A stretch of 64,000 bases of DNA, taken from Meconema thalassinum. Lineage: Eukaryota; Arthropoda; Insecta; Orthoptera; Tettigoniidae. The stretch lies in contig OX336392.1 of the NCBI GenBank assembly GCA_946902985.2, forward strand, positions 23,442,982-23,506,981, read 5' to 3'. This document shows, one piece after another, positions 18,957-30,229 of the stretch. The position numbers and the translations under genes are program-made. A model generated the notes under the pieces. The model was not told the origin of the DNA. It saw nothing but the letters and a program-made list of their open reading frames with translations, and did no database searches. The first letter of the stretch is position 1. Each line of letters begins with the position of its first letter.

Positions 18957-21886
18957 TGAGAATCCTTCAAGCAAACATGCATAGGAGTCAAAAAGCTAAC
19001 GACCTTCTGACACAGCTGATTTATGAGATGGAAGCTGACATCATTATTATTAGTGAACAATATCAAGAGAGGGACCATCCTGGGTGGTTTGCGGATAATC
19101 TTGGAACAGCAGCAATTTGGATACCAGATCTAGGAAAATTCTCAGTCGCAGATCATAGATGTGAAAACAGTTTTGTCTGGGTACAGATTTGGGGAATCAT
19201 TATTGTAAGCTGTTATTTTACGCCAATTGAATCTGTCCCAAACTTTCAAATGAAACTTGATGGCCTTGAGGATGCATTGCGTGGAATGGACCAAAGACTA
19301 GTGGTCGCTGGTGATTTTAATGCTCAAGCGTTGGAATGGGGCATGCCGAAAATAGACTCCAGAGGGAGACGCATAATGGAAATGGCAGCTAGAACAGGTT
19401 TAGTGGTCAATAACATTGGAAATGTACCAACATTCCGACGGCCAGGATGACAGGGTACAATACCGGATGTAACATTCTCAACGGAGGATATCGCGCCTAA
19501 GATTGCTGGATGGCAAGTTATTGAGGACTATACAGGGAGCGATCACCAATATATCATCTTTCGTTTACTTCAGGAAGTTCCCCAAGCAAGAAACATACTG
19601 CGCAGGCCAGCACGGTGGAATATAGCCAGCATTGACAAGGAAACGTTTCTTGATGTAATACAAAATGGAATGGAGAACATAGCCGAAAAATGTTCTTGCT
19701 GTAGAGGAAAAGAAGCAGCTGGTGTACGTGTTGAACTCACCATGCAGCTAATCCAGCAAGCATGCAATACATCAATGTCCCGAAAGAGACCACGAACTAG
19801 CAGACGCCCAGCGTATTGGTGGACCGAAGAAATTGCAGAATTGAGAAGAAACTGTCTGCGACTTCGACGCATGGCCCAGAGGACGAGAGGCAGACAAGTG
19901 AATACCTCAGTCACAGCGGAGTATAAGTCAGTAAAGAAGGAACTCGGCAAAGCAATTAAGAAGAGTAAAGCTGATAAATGGTGGGCTTTGGCTAAGGAAG
20001 TGGAAGATGATCCATGAAGTCTAGGTTACAAGATTGTAATGAAGAAACTTGGTAAATTCTCAAACCCGAGCATGGATTCACAAACCATTAAAAAAAATTG
20101 TGGATACACTATTTCCCGACCATCCAGAGAGGACTGATTGTGACGATGAAAGCGAACTGAATACCCTTAGAAACAAGAAGGCTCCAGGACCAGACGATAT
20201 ACCTGCAGAAGTGCTAAAGATAATATCAGAACTTTGTCCAGAACTGTTGTTGAATATGTACAATCATTGCCTGCAAGCGGGTGTTTTTAATACCCGATGG
20301 AAAATGGCTCGATTGGTTTTGATCAGCAAAGGAAAATCTGGTGGTTATAGACCCTTATGTATGTTGGACACAGCTGGAAAAGGCTTAGAGAAACTTCTGC
20401 AGCCAAGAATTCTCTCAGCAGTTCAGATAGCAGGGGATTTATCTGTTCATCAGCATGGATTTCGCAGAGGACATTCTACTATTGATGCAATATTGGAGGT
20501 GGTGAACACAGTAGAAAGAGCGCAAACAGGCAATGATCATTCTCGTAAAGTGACACTTCTTGTGACCCTGGATGTAAAGAATGCTTTTAATTCGGCAAGT
20601 TGGAATGACATGTTGGAAGCTCTTGAAGAGACTTTCAAAGAACCACAGTGTCTTATGCGCGCAAGGAAAGACTACTTCAGGGATCGCACTTTGCTGTATG
20701 ATACGGAAGATGGACAAAGGGCAAAACGACTAACGGCTGGAGCAGCGCAGGGATCGATCCTTGGTCCAGATCTCTGGAACATCATGTATGATGGCTTGTT
20801 ACGTCTGGAGATGCCAGAGGATACGAATCTAGTGGGTTACGCTGATGATGTGGCTGCCTTGATAGTGGCCTGCAATGTTGAGATGGATCAAGTCAAATTG
20901 AACCAGGTGATGCGGCGCAAAAAAAAACTGGATGACGAGTCACAGACTAACACTAGCAGAACATAAAACTGAGATAGTTCTTCTGACGAGGAAAAGGATT
21001 GAGACTCTTGTACCAATGACTGTTGGAGATAGAGTGATTGAAACAACTACGAGTACAACATATTTAGGAGTGACACTTGACTCCAAGCTCACATTCTGGA
21101 ACCATATTCAGAGAGCGACAGATAAGGCAGTAAAATACATGACAGCACTTAGTAGGCTGATGGGCAATATTAACGGTCCAAAATCAAGTAAAAGACGCCT
21201 CCTCATGACGACGGTTCAGTCAGTGCTCCTGTATGGCTCTGAAGTTTGGGCCGAATCCTTGAAATTTGGATGGTATTGGAGAAGGATAGCTGCCGTACAA
21301 CGGAGAGCAGCTTTACGTATTGCATGTGCATACAGCACGGTTTCTGAACCTGCAATCCTCACGGTGGCAGCAATAGCCCCAATAGATCTACTTGCATTGG
21401 AGCGACACGAAATCTGGCGTAACCAAGGAGAGCTGGGAAAAAAGTGCAAAGAAGCGTGCCTTTAATCAACGGATGAGGCGATGGCAACTCAGATGGGAAA
21501 GTGACCCTCGTGGTACATGGACCAAGCGACTGATACCACGCCTGGATACCTGGGTCGAAAGAGTCCATGGTGAAGTCAATTATTACCTCACACAACTTCT
21601 AACAGGACACGGATATTTCCGGAAATTCCTGCATAGAGTAGGCGGAGCGAGTGGTGCAACATGCATATATTGTGACGACATCGATGATGTACTTCACACC
21701 TTCTTCGTGTGCGGCCATTGGATGTTAAAGAGAGAATATGTGGAAACTGAACTGGGAGAACTGACACCAGATAATATTATATCTGTGATGTTGCGGAACC
21801 AGCAATCGTGGGATCATGTAGCAGTGTATGTGGAGGATGTACTTCGCCAGAAAAAGCGAGATCTGGAAGCGTACGAACGCCCTTAA
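18953..21886 (+). pseudogene. R1-type ORF2 (APE endonuclease + reverse transcriptase), disrupted
   Basis: It starts at ATG 18953 within ORF1's stop (ATGA). The endonuclease begins RILQANMHRS and includes LVVAGDFNAQALEWG. The polymerase has KAPGPDDIPAEVLK, YRPLCMLDTAGKGLEKLLQ, HQHGFRRGHSTIDAI, motif A LLVTLDVKNAFN, AAQGSILGPDLWN and GYADDVAAL (near 20838-20864), so catalytic residues persist. The tail has a CX2C...HX4C knuckle (CIYCDDIDDVLHTFFVC). Damage comprises TGA at 19448-19450, TGA at 20015-20017 where Trp is expected (DDP-stop-SLGYK), and three frame changes, all at A-runs (20090-20097, 20919-20927, 21438-21443). The protein would nick target DNA and prime reverse transcription there. 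Confidence 0.88.
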
Positions 21887-22098
21887 GAAGAAATGAAGAA
21901 AGAAGAAGTCTGAAAGGCTAAGTAAGCATATCACCCTGAAGTAATGCGAGAGCGGTTCCGGGGTGATGAACACATCGTGGGAAAAGGGAGGTGGTTTTTA
22001 GTGGGTAAGAATCCCACACTACTGTGGAGTGCGGACCCTTCGCATGTGTCTTTTGAAGATTTCCCACAGTCCCTCGTAAAAATATATATATATATTAT
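21887..22098 (+). other. 3' untranslated region of the R1-type LINE
   Basis: It contains GTGGGTAAGAATCCCAC, which can fold on itself (GTGGG with CCCAC), then GAAGATTTCCCACAGTCCCTC and an (AT)n tail. Such structured 3' ends are recognised by R1-type reverse transcriptases. Confidence 0.7.
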
Positions 22099-22494
22099 TT
22101 TCTGGTTTATATTCGCTGTAGTTGTTGTTCGAATATCTTCAAAGGAATATTTATTTATCACACATAGGACTTAATCATTCCGTGATATTATTATGAACGA
22201 TTCCTTGTATTAGGGGTTTCACTCGATCTAATGTGTCCAGCAGGTTGTGTCTGCATCAAGTTGAAAATGATTGGTAATGCTCCCAAGTTAATGTATCTTG
22301 AGAATCACCTGTTGCTGGTGATATTTAAATTTATAGCGTGGTTGCGAGACCAACGCCAAGTTTATGTGCACATGTTAGTTATATCATTAAGATGTTAAGA
22401 TGATTTGATTGCTTTTTTTAAATACTCGTAATTCAATACCACGACTTTCTGATCGCAGTATGAGGGACATATGTGTTGAATATAAAAATGTACG
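22099..22494. other. Unassigned AT-rich DNA
   Basis: No gene or repeat was recognised. Confidence 0.5.
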
Positions 22495-22975
22495 TTACAT
22501 TCGAGACAATCTGTTTAACATAATTATACTAACCTTGGTCTAGCCCTACAGTTTTTTCCTCGTCCCTTCCTTCCATAACTGAGCTTTTTTTTCCTGGATG
22601 TATGTGTCCTACCAATCTATCTCGGCCAGAAACTACTCTCCTCTCCCACTCTCCTTAATACCTCTTCATTTGTTACATCTACCCATCTGATCTTCATTTC
22701 AAATGCATCCATTATCCTCTTTTCTGCTGTGCGAACAGTCCAAGTTTCATTATCATAGAGTGCTACGCTCCAGAAAACACTTTCAAAATGACTTTATAAT
22801 GCCTAAAACTATATTTAAACCCATATATTTTCTGTAGAAATGCTTTCCTTGCGTGGTCTAACTTAGTTTTTTATATCATCCTTGTTTTGTCCATCACTGG
22901 TTATTTTACGAAAGACTCTTACTTCCTTTAGCTTTCCACCTGCCAATATGAAGTCCGTAGGGATTTATGATTTCT
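22495..22975 (-). pseudogene. LINE K RT C-terminal remnant
   Basis: Read on the minus strand, fragments include KLDHARKAFLQKIYG, WERRVVSGRDRLVGH and VMEGRDEEK, separated by stops and frame changes. The left 120 bp (CGAGACAATCTGTTTAACAT) match 10900-11020. It is a decayed copy of the LINE whose tail also lies at 10807, 23532 and 37146. Confidence 0.7.
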
Positions 22976-23531
22976 TTCGGAATAGAACCGAGATGTTTTA
23001 GCATGGAGCTATTGTGTGTATCACGAGACAAGGAGTAGCTATGGTAACATTAGAGAGCACAAGCTACTTTCAAAGCTGCTACGTCCAGAGCTTATAGACT
23101 CCATACTCATGCTTTTGTACATCTGAAGGTACGAGTAGGCGTAGGGATTGTTTCAAGCATGCTGCAGAATATAGCCAATTAGGGAACCAGGATGGCGAGC
23201 AGAGAATGTTCATTACAGAAACCGCAAGAGAGCTACAGTGTTCAATCCAACGGGCAAGTAAACATTACGGAAGTTTCGAGTGGAAAGGTAATCATAATCG
23301 CTACGTTGGAAACCTCTAGAGTACAGTGAAATATTTTGGAATACCTCTTCATCAGAAGATAAGTAGTTGCTACATGATAATCCCTATAATCCCCATGCTC
23401 TGCTTATTTCTCCAAGATAACAGTATATTTGTAAAATAGGAGGCAGAAACAAAGTGTAGCAAAGCTAACTCACTGATTTCTGATCTACAACAGCGTTTTC
23501 CAACCGTTGATTCTTGAGATGATGTGTAATG
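22976..23531. other. Unassigned DNA
   Basis: No recognisable gene, RNA or repeat family. Confidence 0.45.
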
Positions 23532-23652
23532 ATGAGTTTCAGTCTTCAGTCTTTTGACAAATTTGATGCAGCTTTCCATGCCTCCCTGTCCTGAGCTAAT
23601 CATTTCATCTCTACAAACGTACCATATGTTGAGCACATGCGAAGCCTCATCT
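23532..23652 (-). repeat. LINE K 3' tail
   Basis: CAGTCTTCAGTCTTTTGACA and CCTCCCTGTCCTGAGCTAAT match 10813-10870. Only the 3' tip is present. Confidence 0.75.
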
Positions 23653-23985
23653 CTACTTAGTAGTCCCCGATTCTTGGATGTCATGTGTAATCTCGAGAAC
23701 CACTGGATGGATTTTGATGCGGGTTTCACCATTCTGTAAAGGATATCTTGAAGAAGGATGTATTAGAAAATTATATATTTATGATCAAAGGAAGCCAAGC
23801 AGTAACGATTTCAGTGAAAAAGTCAGAAAAGAAACTTGGCGTCCGTGCAATTTTTAAGCTTATGCTGGGCTTGGTAGGCCTAGGTGCTTTAGGCGCTTCA
23901 TGGGCTGTAGTGCCAGGGGTTATTTATTTTAAGGGTGGGTCACATAAAAAATTCCTTCAAGCAAAAGTTATAGGTAACTTTTAGG
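23653..23985 (+). repeat. Dispersed repeat, copy 2 (partner at 1318)
   Basis: The first 230 bp match 1318-1545. The copy here extends about 100 bp further, with an open frame rich in Gly/Leu (LGLVGLGALGASWAV), but I cannot assign a protein. Confidence 0.65.
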
Positions 23986-24002
23986 AGACTATTCTTTCTT
24001 CT

Positions 24003-24950
24003 TCTTTTCTCTAGCATTTGTCCCACAAATTTGCTGGGTCTCCTTTCTTGATTCTCTGTTGCCATATTACACTAATTGTGTGCCATGTCAGGATGAAGTC
24101 AGGCAATTTATTGGTCGTCATGTAGGGTGCAAGCCAACGCTGTCTCGGTCGTCCTATTGGTCTCTTCCCATCTATCCGCAATGTCAATCCGGTGTGTGCA
24201 ACTGTTGTTTCAACAGCCCGTAAGACATGTCCATACCACCGGAGACGGCTTTCCCTCATCTTTTCAGCAATTAGAGTTACTCCATATCGCTTGTGAATGT
24301 CATTATTGCTGACATGATCGTGGAGTATCAAGCCCTTTGTCTCCATCACACCAAGTTGCTGTTCCAACTCCTTAGCTGAAGGCCAGCATTCTACCCCATA
24401 CAGAGCAACGGGCGGATCACAGAACGATAAACTTTAGACTTCAGCCGGTCTCGAATCTTCTTATCACATAAGACACCGGACAAAGAGCGCTACTTCAGAC
24501 TGCACTGCTCTCGCGATGTGATATTTCAGGACTGAGGGTTCTATCTGCAGTAATAGTTGAGCCAAGATATTTAAACGACAATGTCTTCGGAAGGTTAACA
24601 CTATTACTGTAATTTGAATCGTATTTGGATCGTTTAGATCAGTTGTCAAATACTCAGTTTTGTTAATTTTGAGCCGTAATCCAAATTCTGCGAGGCGGTT
24701 GGTCCATGCCTGAACTTGTAATTGCAGATGAGTCTTATCCTCATAAGCACATCGTCAGCACTTAGCAAGGTCCAACGTACAGATTTATGTAGATCCCTTG
24801 TAAGAGGAAAGGTGAAAGTACAGATCCCTGATGGACGCCAACAGAAACTGATAAATCACTAGATAATCCACCCACTGATTGTACTTGGCTCTTTGGGTTG
24901 TCACATAACAATTTGACCCAATCTATCAACACTTAAGGGACACCATGATC
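24003..24950 (-). pseudogene. RTE-like LINE polymerase remnant
   Basis: On the minus strand, reading from 24720 down, frames give a KTEYLTTDLNDPNTIQI segment, WRSLSGVLCDKKIRDRLKSK, VIRPVALYGVECWP, LEQQLGVMETK, then AEKMRESRLRWYGHVLRAVE and DGKRPIGRPRQRWL. The order and wording are those of the thumb and C-terminal region of RTE-type LINEs. The longest surviving frame is 24011-24367. The active-site YADD is missing and several stops and frame changes are present. Confidence 0.85.
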
Positions 24951-24956
24951 TTAGAG

Positions 24957-25075
24957 GGCAGGCCAAATCAAGTGGAAACCAACATGGCAGCCACGCAAAT
25001 TTCAAATCGTAAATTGGTTACTTAACCATCTGAGTGCTGTGAAACTTGCCATATTAAATAATACTATTTATTTAG
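24957..25075 (+). repeat. Helentron-like internal fragment
   Basis: ACCAACATGGCAGCCACGC followed by a degenerate ATCTGAGTGCTGTGAAACTT block matches one body unit of the Helentron-like family. Confidence 0.6.
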
Positions 25076-25264
25076 GGCTAGCTGCGAGGCGCAGCAACAG
25101 TGTTCTTGCCTGCTGTGTCTAAGGGTGCGCAGTCCGTTGGCATTTGAGAGTGCTTAAATGGGTGGGATTTACTCGCACGTTAAAATCCCATTAGGAGCAA
25201 AATTTCAGTAGTTAAAAGCGACGTAACAACATAATTATTATTTTCATTGTTATTATCACTATTA
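25076..25264 (+). repeat. Diverged SINE-C-like copy
   Basis: It shares the SINE-C order: a GCGCAGTCCGTTGGCATTTG block, CACGTTAAAATCCCATTAGG, AAAAGCGACGTAACAAC, then an ATT-rich tail. The tRNA-like head is degraded. Confidence 0.55.
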
Positions 25265-25299
25265 TTAACAGTAGTTGTAGCAGTGTATGGTAGTTACAA

Positions 25300-26285
25300 G
25301 GGAGAATAAAGAAGAAACGATGGGGGCTCTAGAGATAGGAAGCTTGCTGTTTAAGATGACTGGATCCTTCAAATATGTAGGAAGCATCGTACATTGGAAT
25401 AACAACATGGAGGAACAGATAATGATCCGTATACAATCTGCAGAGAAGTGCATGTTTGCAATGAATATACTATTCAGCAGTAAACTGTTATCAAGGACAT
25501 CAAAACTCCGTGTATATAAGACAATTGTACGACCAGTATTAATATAAGGGACAGAGACATGGACACTAAGGAAGAAGATGGAGAGGGCAATATTGACCTT
25601 TGAAAACAAAGTGTTAAGAAAAATCTTCGGGTTGGTGTTAGTGCAGGGAAACTTCAGAAGAAGAAAAACACAGAAATTCACGCACGGTATAACGAACCGG
25701 ATGTGACAGCAGTAATAAGCCTCCGTGGCTTAGGCGGCAGCACGCCGGCCTCTCACCACTGGGTCCGTGGTTCAAATCCCGGTCATTCAATATGAGATCT
25801 GCGCTGGACAAAACGGAGGCAGACAGATTTTTCTCCTGGTACACCGGTTTTCCCTGTCAAAATTTCATTCCAGCAACTCTCTCCACTATCATTTCATTTC
25901 ATCTGCTATACATTTGCTCATTGCCCCAGAGGAGTGCGTCAGGCCTCGGCTGCCGGCACAGTTCATATCCTCGCCGCTAGATGGGGGCTTCATTCATTCC
26001 ATTCCTGACCCGGTCGTAGACTGAAAGAAGGCTGTGGATTTTCATTTTCATGTGATAGCAGTAATACAGAGCAGATTAATAGAATGGCTGAGACATGTAC
26101 TGAGAAGGGATGGTAAAACCCGTGCTAGAAGGAAAACCACAAGGAAAAAGACCCCTTGGTTAACCAAAGTAGAGATGGCAGGATGGAGTCAGGAAAGACC
26201 TGGAGGTCCTGGGAGCGAATGAGAATATGGCCGGAGACAGAAAGCGATGGAAGAGGCTAAAGAGTGAGGCAATGACCCGACTTCG
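25300..26285 (+). pseudogene. LINE RT C-terminal remnant, split by SINE-B
   Basis: Frames read TGSFKYVGSIVHWNNNMEEQ, SKLRVYKTIVRPVLI, a stop, GTETWTLRKK and KVLRKIFGLVL. After the SINE insertion (25718-26051) the same reading resumes as VIQSRLIEWLRHVLRRDGK. This matches the YLGS-to-GHVxR region downstream of the active site in RTE/CR1-like polymerases. The ATT-rich 3' end is at about 26290. It is dead through 5' truncation, stops and the SINE. Confidence 0.8.
25718..26051 (+). repeat. SINE-B inside a LINE, 15-bp target duplication
   Basis: GTGACAGCAGTAATA (25703-25717) and GTGATAGCAGTAATA (26052-26066) flank it. The tRNA-like head GCCTCCGTGGCTTAGGCGGC and B-box GGTTCAAATCCCGGTC are followed by the family body and a TTTTCATTTTCA tail. 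Other copies lie at 52240, 54438, 36785 and 29827. Confidence 0.92.
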
Positions 26286-26304
26286 GTCCGTAGTATTATT
26301 ATTC

Positions 26305-27125
26305 TATGTCATCGTGGTTGGTTGGTTGGTTCCTCAGTTTACTTACTGAGGCATCGCCTACTGTGGCTGTCATGTTGATACCTAGCCGGTACGGTTCTCA
26401 CGACACTGGCATGAGTGTACAATGTATTGATAATAATAATCTTATTGATTTTACGTTCCTTTGAACTACCACGGCTTTTAGAGAATTTTGCCACGAAGGG
26501 ATATTGAACATGCCAGTAAATCTACTGACACGGCTCCCTCGCACTCTCAAATGTCAACTGACTGCACCAGGTTTCGATCCAGCAAGCTTGTGATAATGTA
26601 TTGAACATAAAATATAGAGTAATGGTAGGTTCGTTCCTCAGTTTAGGGGCTGCGACAACGTAGTCATGTAGCCCCGTGTACTTTGGGTGTGTGTAGAATC
26701 TGTCTGATAACCGGTGTTAATTGTGATGACTGTATTAGTGTGTGTATCTGTTTTTTAATTCAAGTAAGAACTGCAACTTTGAATTTATCAAATAGTTCCT
26801 ACTTTTGCCACCAAACGCCACCGTCAACGACTACTAGGCCTAGTTCAGAGCTTAGCTACTAGACGCCACCGCAGTCGGCTCTTGCCAACGAACGTAGGAA
26901 CCTAAGAGCGTTGTTTACATTCTTAACCTATCCAATTTAGCTTGACACAGGTGTAATTAGTGGAAGGTTCTTTAACATGCCATAAATCTATGACATGGGA
27001 CCGCCGGCTTTACTTCCCCTCCGAAGGAAGGCATACCGAGGAATTTTAACGCTCTTAAAAATCCGACGTCTTAGGCCGGGTTTTAACCCGCTATCTCAGC
27101 ATGCTACCGACTATGCCGAAGCCGC
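26305..27125 (-). repeat. SINE-A1 (minus), interrupted by a composite element
   Basis: The tail starts GGTTGGTTGGTTCCTCAG at about 26315, is broken at 26342 and restarts at 26633 with GTTCCTCAGTTTAGGGGC. It continues to the tRNA-like head near 27125. The repeated GTTCCTCAGTTTA (26329-26341 and 26633-26645) is the target duplication of the inserted unit. Confidence 0.88.
26342..26632 (-). mobile_element. Composite element containing SINE-C
   Basis: It is shared with 40038-40330, including the outer part (ACTGAGGCATCGCCTACTGT), an inner SINE-C in minus orientation, and the far end (TTGAACATAAAATATAGA). The SINE-C is itself bracketed by ACAATGTATTGA-like repeats. Confidence 0.75.
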
Positions 27126-27269
27126 TCTATGTTATATTCCTCTGTCGGTAAAAGCAACCCAATTATCTTTAAATGTTCATGTTAATATATTCTACACAAA
27201 CATCTAAAATAAAAGACACCCTTGTCCGCCTTTTGTGGTCTTGGGGTATGTATTGAGGCTTCGCCAAGA
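27126..27269. other. Unassigned short spacer
   Basis: No match apart from GGGTATGTATTGAG, also at 58230. Confidence 0.4.
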
Positions 27270-27598
27270 AATTTAATTCTGGTCTGAGAGTTGGAACGGG
27301 GTTCACTCAGCCGTCTAAGACAAAACTGAGAATTGGTTGCTTCGATTCCCCCACTTCAGCCATCACAAAAGTGCTTTCTCCGTGGTTTCCCACTTCTACT
27401 CCAGGCAAATGCCGGTATGGTTCCTAGTTTAAGGCCACGGCCACTTTCTCCCCAGCCCTAGCCTCAATTAAAAATACTCACACACTACTAGAGACACTCC
27501 AATGAGACAGCTTATCAGACAAATTCTACAACCACCCAAAATACGCGGAAATGAAATGATCACGATGTCCCAAGTCCCAAAAGAAACAATAACTACAA
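27270..27598 (+). repeat. SINE-E body with A1-like 3' end
   Basis: CCAGGCAAATGCCGGTATGG and GGCCACGGCCACTTTCTCCC match SINE-E at 9518 and 56430. Beyond them, CTTATCAGACAAATTCTACA resembles the A1 tail. Confidence 0.6.
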
Positions 27599-28655
27599 AT
27601 ACAAGTAGTTATGTGAAGAACTAGATAGCCTATTTTCATATATCCTACTTATGTTCATAGCCTCTATCAACATACAAAATTTCAGTTTGATTACTGTCAT
27701 AGATTAGTAGATATTGAGAACCGTCGAAATATTTCGGTTGGTCGCCATGTTGCATTTTTATTATGTAGGCCTTAGAGTTTTGTACTAATATATGACGATT
27801 TTTGCGTAGATTAATTATTCAAACGTTAACTTCGATCGCATTATTAACACACAAGGAATAAAAACTTAATTTTGAAAATGCGCACAACTGCCATCTTGGA
27901 AATTAGATGCCAGTGCATTAGAATGTGTATACACATTTACTGTACCATATTTCACTGCGCTCAGATGGTTGAATCGGGAGAAAAGTCTATTAAAAAGTTT
28001 CACCTTCGCTTGGCCGCCATGTTCGTTTTGTATTTTACAGGTTTTTGGAAGTCTCATAGCTGAACTTCTAGTAGTACCCTTTATCACCATATACAAAATT
28101 TCATGGTGATATCAGTAATAGTTTCGGAGATATAGAAAACCAGTGAAATATTTCGCACAGCCGCCATCTTGAGGTTATGTAAACAATTGAACTAAATTAG
28201 AGGCCAGTGCATTGCAATGTATTGAAATATTTGCTGTATCTAGTTTCATTGCGATTGGATGGTTAAATCGCGAGAAAAGTCTATTTAAAAGCTTCAACTT
28301 CGCTTGGCCGCCATGTTTGTTTCGTATTTAACAGATTTTTGAAAGTCTCATAGGTACACTTTTAGTAAGCCCTTTATCACCGTACACAATTTCAGAGTGA
28401 TATCAGTAACAGTTTCGGAGATATAGAATGCCAGTGAAATAATTCGCACAGTTGCAATGTTGGATTGATGATACGTAATGAAATTTGAAGGACACGGTCT
28501 GGGTCGCCCGTAATAGTACTATGACCCTACCAAGTTTCATTGAGATCGCTCCAGCCGTTTAGATGTTATTAGAGCGACACACACACACACACACACATGC
28601 GCACATAAATGTGATCTCATAACACAATTATTTTCATAAAGTGAAGATAGGCTAA
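27599..28655 (-). mobile_element. Helentron-like element, minus strand
   Basis: The 3' hairpin end lies at the left (AAGTAGTTATGTGAAGAACT, then AGCCTATTTTCAT). The CA-rich microsatellite and 5' hairpin (AAGATAGGCT) lie at the right. GCCAT motifs fall at 27746, 27892, 28018, 28165, 28312 and 28456 (degenerate), mostly 144-147 bp apart. No coding is seen. Confidence 0.75.
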
Positions 28656-29017
28656 ATAGCACTTATAAATTGTACACATCCACAGCCCGAACAACAGGAG
28701 GGTGACGCTCATGTCGTCACGCCATCATCAAGGTTAATTAAGTTAATATGTGTAATTATGCATGGCAGATACTAGTTAGTGTTACTAATTCGTCCGCGTT
28801 AATTAATTACAATAATAATTACTCCTGTCTTATGATTATTAGTTTGCTAATGTGTAGTTTCTTTTATTGTGAAGGGTTTAATTATCGTTATGGGGTTTGA
28901 ATTATTAATCTCGTGTAATTTCTTTCAGGATTAGGGTATAACCCAACTCTTTTGAGTACATTCGTTTTGACCGACTGAAAAGCACTAAACCTTTGTTTAA
29001 TTATCGTGTTGGAAACC
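28656..29017. other. Unassigned DNA
   Basis: AT-rich with several TTAATTAA-like stretches. No gene is seen. Confidence 0.45.
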
Positions 29018-30206
29018 ATATTTAGCCTACTGTTCACATTTTGCCAAAATGAGGAAAAAAATAGACTTATTATATCGATCCGGGCAAATGTGTGTGCGTC
29101 TGTCTGTCTGTCGGTTTGTGTTTGTGTTTGTGTTTGTGTGTGTGTGTGTGGCCCCCTATCAACTCCTATACGGCTGCATCAATCGAAACCAAATTTGGTA
29201 TGAGTAAAGATATCAGTGCTACCAACTGCTGAAAAACCGAAATTGAAATTTCAGCTCCATGTCGGATATCTTGGTAGGTATGCTTGGGAGCTATTCCTAA
29301 ATTGGCACACATATCGATAATAATATTTCAGTTTAATTTCCAGGAGACCATACATGACAGTTTTGCCAAAATGATTCCATGCCTGCTGATAGGTCCAATT
29401 TGTAAATGCATATAACTTTTACACTATCAACCAAATTTCGTATTTACTATGTGTACATAAACAGATATGACTGAGCGTATTCTTAAGAGCCACCAGGGCT
29501 GAGAATTGTGAATAAATGCTCTCTCTATTTTTTTTATCCAAATACCAATATATCAGAAAGTATGCACACGTATATTACCTGACATTGAAGGTTAATTTCG
29601 TGTAACTAATACACGTTAGTGCTACCAACATTATTCTAAGCCTGCTGACAGGTCCAGTTTTAAAATGCATGTAACAATGTATTTCATCCAAAATTGGCAC
29701 AACAATAGATCATAATATTTCAGATTATTTCCGACCAACACATGCCTGACATTAATGCCAATATGATTTTACGTGCGCTGATAGATCCAATGTCTAACTG
29801 CATGTAACGTCCATGCTACCCATTGGAAATGAAAATCCACAGCCTGCTTCCAGTCTCCGACCGGGTCAGGAATGAAATGAATGAAGCCCCGATCTAGCGG
29901 CGAGGATATGAACTGTGCCGGCTGCCGAAGCCTGACGCACTGGACTGTCCATTGGACATCAACCAAATCTTGTATTCTGTACCTTAAGAGATGGAACTAA
30001 GAATATTTTCAGTCACCAGGGCTGCCAACTGTAGTGCTCTATTAGGCTACATTATGCCAGGTATATTTCGAACTATTTAGAAATATCGATATTACCAACT
30101 TAATTTCGTCATTATTCTAGATAGATCCATTTGGATTAATCATTGGAATGAATCTTAAATTTTAAGATAAGTAGGCTCTTTAATTCGTCACGGAACTTCT
30201 TGTTTA
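29018..30206 (+). mobile_element. Diverged Helentron-like element
   Basis: The left end has AAATGAGGAAAAAAATAGAC and a GT/GTTT microsatellite followed by CCCCCTATCAACTCCTATAC. The right end has AAGTAGGCTCTTTAATTCGT followed by CACGGAACTTCTTGT, the family 3' end. The body is more diverged than in the 7451 copy and lacks most ATGGCGG motifs. Confidence 0.6.
29827..29949 (-). repeat. SINE-B 3' fragment
   Basis: GAAAATCCACAGCCTGCTTC through CCGGCTGCCGAAGCCTGACG. It is flanked by CCATTGGA-like repeats at 29819-29826 and 29950-29957, so it probably inserted in this 5'-truncated form. Confidence 0.8.
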
Positions 30207-30229
30207 GTGTTGCCTCAGCAATCGAACTG

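Larger units (their letters stand above)
17331..22098 (+). mobile_element. R1-type non-LTR retrotransposon, nearly full length
   Basis: The order is a 5' leader, ORF1 with zinc knuckles, a 4-base ATGA overlap, ORF2 with an endonuclease and a reverse transcriptase, a 3' untranslated region and an (AT)n tail at about 22078-22098. This architecture and the ORF1/ORF2 overlap are typical of the R1 clade, though some relatives are not rDNA-specific. The element sits in ordinary repeat-rich DNA next to a TTA run, not in rDNA. The exact 5' boundary and target duplication are unresolved. Confidence 0.85.

Noticed and set aside
25767..26024. Protein frames inside SINE-B copies (also 36566, 52283, 54518)
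   Set aside because: The same frame recurs only because the SINE recurs; there are no motifs, and it is bounded by SINE target duplications.
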